From Neofusicoccum parvum (lineage: Eukaryota; Ascomycota; Dothideomycetes; Botryosphaeriales; Botryosphaeriaceae): DNA of 64,000 bases. Where the stretch lies: the NCBI GenBank assembly GCA_020912385.1, contig CP087210.1:2542001-2606000 (forward strand), read 5' to 3'. Every line of letters starts with the position of its first letter. Position 1 is the stretch's first letter. Under the pieces are notes generated by a model. That model did not search any database, was not told where the DNA came from, and worked only from the letters and a program-made list of their open reading frames with translations. Both the position numbers and the translations under genes were made by a program. This document shows, piece by piece, positions 58,660 through 64,000 of the stretch.

Positions 58660-61600
58660 ATGTCGAAATCCGGCATGTCTGCCGCTCCAAAGGTGCAGAA
58701 GATCTGTACCCTGTGGACCCACGACGACAGCCTTTCTCGCGAAGATGTCCTGTTCAACATTGACCGGTTCTCCGAGCTCGCAATCAGCCCTGGCAGCCTT
58801 GTCAAGATTGTGGCCTTGAGTCAAAACACATCTGTCCGTGACTTCCAAGACCTGGCCCGCACCCCGTCACAGGATGGCAGTCGCCACATCAAGCTGGATA
58901 CGGCGCGGAAAACACCGTCTACTGGCGGCTTCAGGTCGAGGAAACCCCAGAGCGGCTCGTTTACGCTAACCTTTGACGAGAATGGACATCGGATCCATGG
59001 CGGCCGGGAGGTTGACCCCCAAAAAACCTATGTCTTTCTGGCAAAAGCAATGGGCCCAGACCTCAAAACAAAATATCCCAACCTACAAGTCTCAATCTCG
59101 GATCACATCGCCCGTAATTTTGGTTTTCGCAACCGCATGCAAGTCATGTTGTCTCCCGCTGAGAATGACTTGTACTCAGCATCACATGTCGAGATCAGCT
59201 TTCGTGATGAGTACCTGTCGCGCGCCGACATGTGGAGATTCGCCATTTCTGAGCTCAGTGGCAAGACCGTCTACAAGGGACAGAAGCTGCTGTTCATGGG
59301 AACCATCAAGGCGACCGTTAAAAATGTCTTTGTTGACGGCCAGACAACTCACTCCGCGTACTTCTCCACAATAACAAAGCCTGTCTTTCGCAGCGAGTCC
59401 GCCCGATACGTGCTATTTATCCAGATGTCGAAAGAGATGTGGAATTTCGACACTGAGGGATCCGGCGAGATCATGTTTAACAAGGTTATTAACGGGTTCC
59501 TTCCTGACTTGTTCAAACGCTGGCAGAGACTTGACGCGAAGCATCTCGTCACCATCATCATGTTCACGCGAATGCAGTATGATCGAGGGTTCCTTCCTGA
59601 CGGTACCCAAGCCAACGGACTTCCATTTGATGCCGATGCAGGAGCCGGTTCCGCTTCGAGAGACTTCTATCGCGTTGTTGTGAGTGAAATGGCGAGCTGC
59701 GATTGGATCAATATACTGTACCAGCTCAAGAAAGAATTTCGGACTTTCCTCCGTGATGTCTCTGTAATGCCATTTTCTTCACCGAAGAAATCCAAGCCGA
59801 ACATGCACGACGATGTCGAAAGCGAACCCGAGTTCATCATCGCCGGCACACCGCGGACCTCGGACAAAGGCAATATTTTGGAAGCCATCAATCTTGCATC
59901 AGTACAGTACTCCAAGGACTACATCGACAGGGATCTGGTTAGGACTGGAATCTCGGTTATCGTCATTTCTCCCGGTAGCGGCATTTATGAAGTCGATTAC
60001 AACATGCTGAAGCTCACGACCGACACACTTCTTGGAAGCGGTATTGGCATTGACCTTGTATGTTTACAACCAATGCCACTTCATTCAGTGCCTCTGTTCA
60101 AGTACCGAACGCCACGCTTGGCGACAGAGCCCGATGGTAAATTACAGAGAGTGGTCGAAACCGAAGACTCTGAGCTCAAGGATGGATTTGGAGCAGACGA
60201 TGAGACGCCCCGCCAGACGTTCCCCAACTTCGGACCATCCAGACATCTCAAACATCGCGGCTCTACATCATTGGCAGCTTCACCGGCCAAGCATCACATT
60301 TACCTGTCACAACCTATCTCAGAACCTGAGCCTGGAGAATGGAGCTACGCAATGCCCCACTGGTTGGATATCTCGTACTGGACTGGCTCTTCTGACGATA
60401 TCTTCGGCATGGAACAGGTCAACAAGCGTGGCAATCCACACACAAGGTCACAACGAAAGTCTAAGGGGTTCTCATTGAGGTGTCGCATGTACGAGTTGCA
60501 GATGATGGGTGTTATGGAGAACGAGATGAGCAACATTTCTGTTCCCTATTTGCAGGAGAACCCGCTCTATCCCTGGTCTCTGCTCGCTCCCACTGATGAT
60601 GGGTTGGACCGGCGGAATCGTGAGAGAGACTCTTTCCTGATTTCGGCATCGTCATCTCCGCAAGACACTAGATCTGGCCTGCATCGATCGCGAATTCAAG
60701 GCTTGGATGAGCAGAACGCCATGCAGCGCGGCTGGATGGATGCATACGACGACCATATTTTCCGTCCTCTGCCTGAAAGACAGAAAGTAGAGGACAAAGC
60801 GCGCAAAGACCGGCAGCAGAAAGAACTTGAAGCTCGCAATGTACTGCGAAGCAACCGCTTCAGATATGCACCTAACGAATCCCTCCTCTCTGCCTCGTTC
60901 AACAGTCAATCGGAGTCTCTGGCAAGTTCTGGCCGACCACCAAGATCTCCATCATTCCTGAGAGGTAAAGAGAAGTCGGATGCTACCAAGGATCCAACCA
61001 CCAAAGAACCACGCAACTCTCAAGCTCACCACAGACTGAGCATGGCATCCCAAACATCACGGGATCTATCAACAAGCCCGCTTGGCCGGGATATTCGGCA
61101 TCCACTTCTCCATGGTCGAGCAAGCACAGCATCTCGTGTGCCGCCTCGTAGCGTGCCAGCCGAGATTGAACCTGAGGATGATGAGCCCCCAAAATCAGAC
61201 TCTGATTCACGGCCGCACACACCAGAACGTGGAAGAGCAAAGGATTCAACAGACGAGGGGAGTAATAGATCTGCGAACTCCAGTATCAATCCACGCCCAT
61301 CCAAATGGCTGTCAAGACATATCAGCTTCTCTGCTTTTGGTTTTGGACCATCTAAAGCCGCCCCGAGTATAGAGGTCTCAACCAGCAAAATTGCCCCGGC
61401 GGCGATAAGCAAGATCGCATCGGCGACATCCATGACCCGTAAGCCATCGCAGCTCAGTGTTCTCTCTGCAGCTCTAGAGGGTAGTGATGCTCACGATAAT
61501 AAACGGCCGTCGGAGCCTATTGAGATTCAAAGCACTTCGAAGAAGCCTTCAATCCACGAATCTTCTCAGTCCAGCCTGCGCGTCGGCTCTGGCACTCCGA

Positions 61601-64000
61601 AAGGAAAGTTCGAGGAGAAAGCCTTGTCCACCTCGCACGCCCCTACCGATATCAAAGACCCGGGCTCCCTCTTCCTGCTGGCTGGATCAAAAGGCTTGCT
61701 TGACCAGGTAGGGCCAAAGTTGAACCTCTCATCAAGCGGGGACAGACAAGAAATACCCCGGACCTTGTCACCAACGAGTTCCCTTGCTCCATGGATGGTG
61801 CTCGTGAATCCTTGTAATCCGAGAAAGAACAACCTTACCCTTGCGAGCCAGTTCCGGCGCTGGCACCATGTATTTCCGCGCCCTCTGAAGGCCTCATCCA
61901 TAAAATGGAAGTCTCTTTGTTCGCCAGCTGCTGTCCCATTGACCAACGACTTCTTCCCCAATGCCGACCAGTTGGCTACTGAATACAACGAGAACCCTTA
62001 CAGAATCATTCAAAACGACGAAGAGGAACTGTACGCCACCCCGAAAAGTCGAGAGAATCTCATCCGGGAACTCATTGCTTTCCGCCTAGCCCATGGCTTT
62101 CAGATCATCATCGGCTCTCTGGTGGCGGAGTTCACGGGTAAGCCCGAGCAGGATATTGCCAACATATTTGCCAGAGATTACATGCTGGAGGCCGGTTCAT
62201 CGATCTTCATGTCTCTAGGCAGCACCATTCACCAATTGGCTTGTGTGAGCGCGGGGGAAGTTGAAGTCAAGAGGTTTCACAGGAAGCCTGCAGCAGATAT
62301 TCTATCGGCGGACAAGGCAAAACCCCCCTTCATGTACAGGCCATTAATCCGCACCGCTTTGGACGAGAATTACGAGATCCAAGAAATCCCGTTGAAGAAC
62401 CCTCGCGACGAATTCAACTGGAACTTCATCGACAGCTACCTGGCTGGCTATGAGCAAGACTTCTCGGACACGCTTAGATTCTGGCGAGCGCGCTTTGTGC
62501 TCATTCCTGTCGAAATACCACCTAATCCACGTCGGCAGTTATCGATGCTTGCAGAGGACTCCGATGAGGAAATTCGTTTGGAGGGCATTCGCAAGCTCAC
62601 GCAGATATGGCAGAAGTGGCGATATGTCCCCCCTGAGGAGAGACAATTTCAAGCGGCGGTGCGGCTGCGTAAGGATGCCAACCCTCTGGCCATAGAGTAT
62701 CAGACGAGAGATCCATCTGCTGTTGTTTCTGCAGGTCCAGACGGAACCATTCTAGCGGAAGGAACAACAGACGCCTTTTCGACGGCGCTGTTTGCCGGAA
62801 ATGAGTCTTACAATAGCTCAAATTACGACATCACGAAGCTGGCCGTGGACCTGCAAGGAGAGAAGGGCATTCCAATGACGGACAGGAGATGGCACTTCAA
62901 GCTTCATCTGAGCTGCTTTTTAGGCTTTGATTTAACAACTTGGTTGTTGCAGAACTTCCGTGATATCAATACCAGAGAGGAGGCAGTTGAGCTCGGCAAC
63001 GAAATCATGAGCAAAGGACTATTCCATCACGTCACACGAAAACATCCGTTCCGTGACGGCAATTTTTTCTATCAGATTTCAACGGAATATCGCGCTCCTC
63101 GATCGGAAACAAAGAGCTGGCTTGCGGGCCTCAGCACACGACGCTCCGACAAGTCTTCAGTCCCCTCGACTCCTTCCACGGAGGCAAGACCTATGTCTAT
63201 TACTTCTTCCGCCTCGATCAGCCGGTCAAGACCGACCACCGCCACCTCGTCTTCAGAGAATTCGGGAGACAAGACACCTACGCGTATAGGCAGTCCGCGG
63301 AAGCAAGCAACACTCAGCAATGTCATGAGGATAGATGTCGATCCTCGGAAAAGGTCGTACAGACCTGAGGTTGTCAATCTGCACTATGACCGCCTGCACA
63401 ATCCCGACAATTGTTACCACATTCGGATCGACTGGATGAATGTCACGGCTAAATTGATTGAAGACGCCATCAACACGTGGGCAACGAGCGTAGAGAAATA
63501 CGGTCTCAGGCTTGTCGAGCTACCGATCGCAGAAGCTGCGGACATGGGAGACTCGCATCCATTCCGCTCGCCATACATGGTACGACTAGCTTGCCCACCT
63601 CCAAAGGGACAACTGCAGTATTTTGACTCGACGTCATTTGGCCCACAGCGCCACAGCGACAAGCTCGTTTACCACAAGGCAATTCTGCGTAGGCTTGGCT
63701 TCGTTCTCGACATGGAATCTGCGTCATCCTTCCCGTCTGATGTTGACGTCACCTACTCGTGGGGTAAGCCTGACTATCAGTACACGCAGTTCATCCATAA
63801 GAGCGGCGTCCTTCTCGCACAGATCACCGATGAAGGTGATTTTCTTCTCTTGGCGAATCGACTATGCAACAATCGCGGAGCATTCGGCATCGGTCTCGCG
63901 CGCGACGGCAAGTTCGCCGAAAAGCCACCAGAAGCGGTTGAGCGGCGGGAGCCGACACCGATCTTCGCCCTTCAGAACCAAATGCACAATGTTCGCTCAC
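58660..64000 (+). CDS. IML1: SEACIT/GATOR1 subunit Iml1 (DEPDC5), truncated by window end
   Basis: Iml1 is the GTPase-activating subunit of SEACIT/GATOR1, which inactivates the Gtr1/Rag GTPase and so restrains TORC1 on the vacuole during amino-acid starvation. The frame is open from ATG 58660 to the right edge without an intron, 1780 residues. Family proteins are about 1800-1850, so only a short C-terminal part is missing. KICTLWTHDDSLSREDVLFN is the conserved N-terminal opening. QVMLSPAENDLYSASHVEISFRDEYLSRADMWR and the LLFMGTIKATVKNVFVDG strand belong to the N-terminal domain. TKPVFRSESARYVLFIQMSKEMWNFD begins the SABA-type domain. A long Ser-rich linker (about residues 650-1030) follows. 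A DEP domain (WHFKLHLSCFLGFDLTTWLLQNFRD, DGNFFYQIS) spans about 1405-1475, and the C-terminal domain follows. The absence of introns over 5.3 kb contrasts with its neighbours. Confidence 0.96.
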   Translation, partial: MSKSGMSAAPKVQKICTLWTHDDSLSREDVLFNIDRFSELAISPGSLVKIVALSQNTSVRDFQDLARTPSQDGSRHIKLDTARKTPSTGGFRSRKPQSGSFTLTFDENGHRIHGGREVDPQKTYVFLAKAMGPDLKTKYPNLQVSISDHIARNFGFRNRMQVMLSPAENDLYSASHVEISFRDEYLSRADMWRFAISELSGKTVYKGQKLLFMGTIKATVKNVFVDGQTTHSAYFSTITKPVFRSESARYVLFIQMSKEMWNFDTEGSGEIMFNKVINGFLPDLFKRWQRLDAKHLVTIIMFTRMQYDRGFLPDGTQANGLPFDADAGAGSASRDFYRVVVSEMASCDWINILYQLKKEFRTFLRDVSVMPFSSPKKSKPNMHDDVESEPEFIIAGTPRTSDKGNILEAINLASVQYSKDYIDRDLVRTGISVIVISPGSGIYEVDYNMLKLTTDTLLGSGIGIDLVCLQPMPLHSVPLFKYRTPRLATEPDGKLQRVVETEDSELKDGFGADDETPRQTFPNFGPSRHLKHRGSTSLAASPAKHHIYLSQPISEPEPGEWSYAMPHWLDISYWTGSSDDIFGMEQVNKRGNPHTRSQRKSKGFSLRCRMYELQMMGVMENEMSNISVPYLQENPLYPWSLLAPTDDGLDRRNRERDSFLISASSSPQDTRSGLHRSRIQGLDEQNAMQRGWMDAYDDHIFRPLPERQKVEDKARKDRQQKELEARNVLRSNRFRYAPNESLLSASFNSQSESLASSGRPPRSPSFLRGKEKSDATKDPTTKEPRNSQAHHRLSMASQTSRDLSTSPLGRDIRHPLLHGRASTASRVPPRSVPAEIEPEDDEPPKSDSDSRPHTPERGRAKDSTDEGSNRSANSSINPRPSKWLSRHISFSAFGFGPSKAAPSIEVSTSKIAPAAISKIASATSMTRKPSQLSVLSAALEGSDAHDNKRPSEPIEIQSTSKKPSIHESSQSSLRVGSGTPKGKFEEKALSTSHAPTDIKDPGSLFLLAGSKGLLDQVGPKLNLSSSGDRQEIPRTLSPTSSLAPWMVLVNPCNPRKNNLTLASQFRRWHHVFPRPLKASSIKWKSLCSPAAVPLTNDFFPNADQLATEYNENPYRIIQNDEEELYATPKSRENLIRELIAFRLAHGFQIIIGSLVAEFTGKPEQDIANIFARDYMLEAGSSIFMSLGSTIHQLACVSAGEVEVKRFHRKPAADILSADKAKPPFMYRPLIRTALDENYEIQEIPLKNPRDEFNWNFIDSYLAGYEQDFSDTLRFWRARFVLIPVEIPPNPRRQLSMLAEDSDEEIRLEGIRKLTQIWQKWRYVPPEERQFQAAVRLRKDANPLAIEYQTRDPSAVVSAGPDGTILAEGTTDAFSTALFAGNESYNSSNYDITKLAVDLQGEKGIPMTDRRWHFKLHLSCFLGFDLTTWLLQNFRDINTREEAVELGNEIMSKGLFHHVTRKHPFRDGNFFYQISTEYRAPRSETKSWLAGLSTRRSDKSSVPSTPSTEARPMSITSSASISRSRPTTATSSSENSGDKTPTRIGSPRKQATLSNVMRIDVDPRKRSYRPEVVNLHYDRLHNPDNCYHIRIDWMNVTAKLIEDAINTWATSVEKYGLRLVELPIAEAADMGDSHPFRSPYMVRLACPPPKGQLQYFDSTSFGPQRHSDKLVYHKAILRRLGFVLDMESASSFPSDVDVTYSWGKPDYQYTQFIHKSGVLLAQITDEGDFLLLANRLCNNRGAFGIGLARDGKFAEKPPEAVERREPTPIFALQNQMHNVRS

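Overview
The window reads as nuclear DNA of a filamentous ascomycete (Pezizomycotina, more tentatively Dothideomycetes). Genes carry short spliceosomal introns (mostly 48-160 nt, GTRNGT donors, CTRAC-like branch points, YAG acceptors). Fungal-only families are present: a XlnR-type Zn2Cys6 regulator, a LaeA-like methyltransferase, a rhodopsin-domain membrane protein, a STAND-like protein and a class I terpene cyclase. I rebuilt gene models by hand, joining exons by frame and splice signals. All multi-exon models keep frame except the N-terminal part of the AAA ATPase.

Layout. 1-4.4 kb: 3' part of RPN1 (19S proteasome) and a glutathionyl-hydroquinone reductase (ECM4 type). 4.9-12.2 kb: accessory-looking genes (FAD monooxygenase, methyltransferase, seven-helix rhodopsin-domain protein) with long spacers. 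12.6-19.2 kb: a divergent pair, a large AAA ATPase with an altered Walker B motif and disturbed N-terminal frame, and a STAND-like protein without a P-loop. 19.9-26.1 kb: TRS85 (TRAPPIII) divergent from a CCA-adding enzyme whose last exon runs on in frame into a complete-looking Tti2 domain. 26.1-33.7 kb: mostly non-coding, two doubtful small ORFs. 33.7-41.5 kb: xlnR and an aldehyde dehydrogenase, divergent across 3.15 kb. 42.6-43.7 kb: low-complexity protein. 46.1-47.8 kb: nine-exon terpene cyclase alone in a stretch that looks AT-richer. 48.4-64 kb: housekeeping block NOP53, YPT6, TOM20, EXO84 and IML1, the last running off the right edge.

The housekeeping genes serve separate processes (proteolysis, ribosome assembly, vesicle traffic, mitochondrial import, TORC1 control), so order here reflects ancestry rather than operon logic. 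XlnR would control plant-polysaccharide degradation genes located elsewhere. The strongest unusual observation is the CCA1-TTI2 fusion. Next are the AAA protein with Lys replacing the catalytic Walker B Glu beside a P-loop-less STAND-like gene, and the solitary terpene cyclase. No tRNA, rRNA, CRISPR or intact transposon was found.
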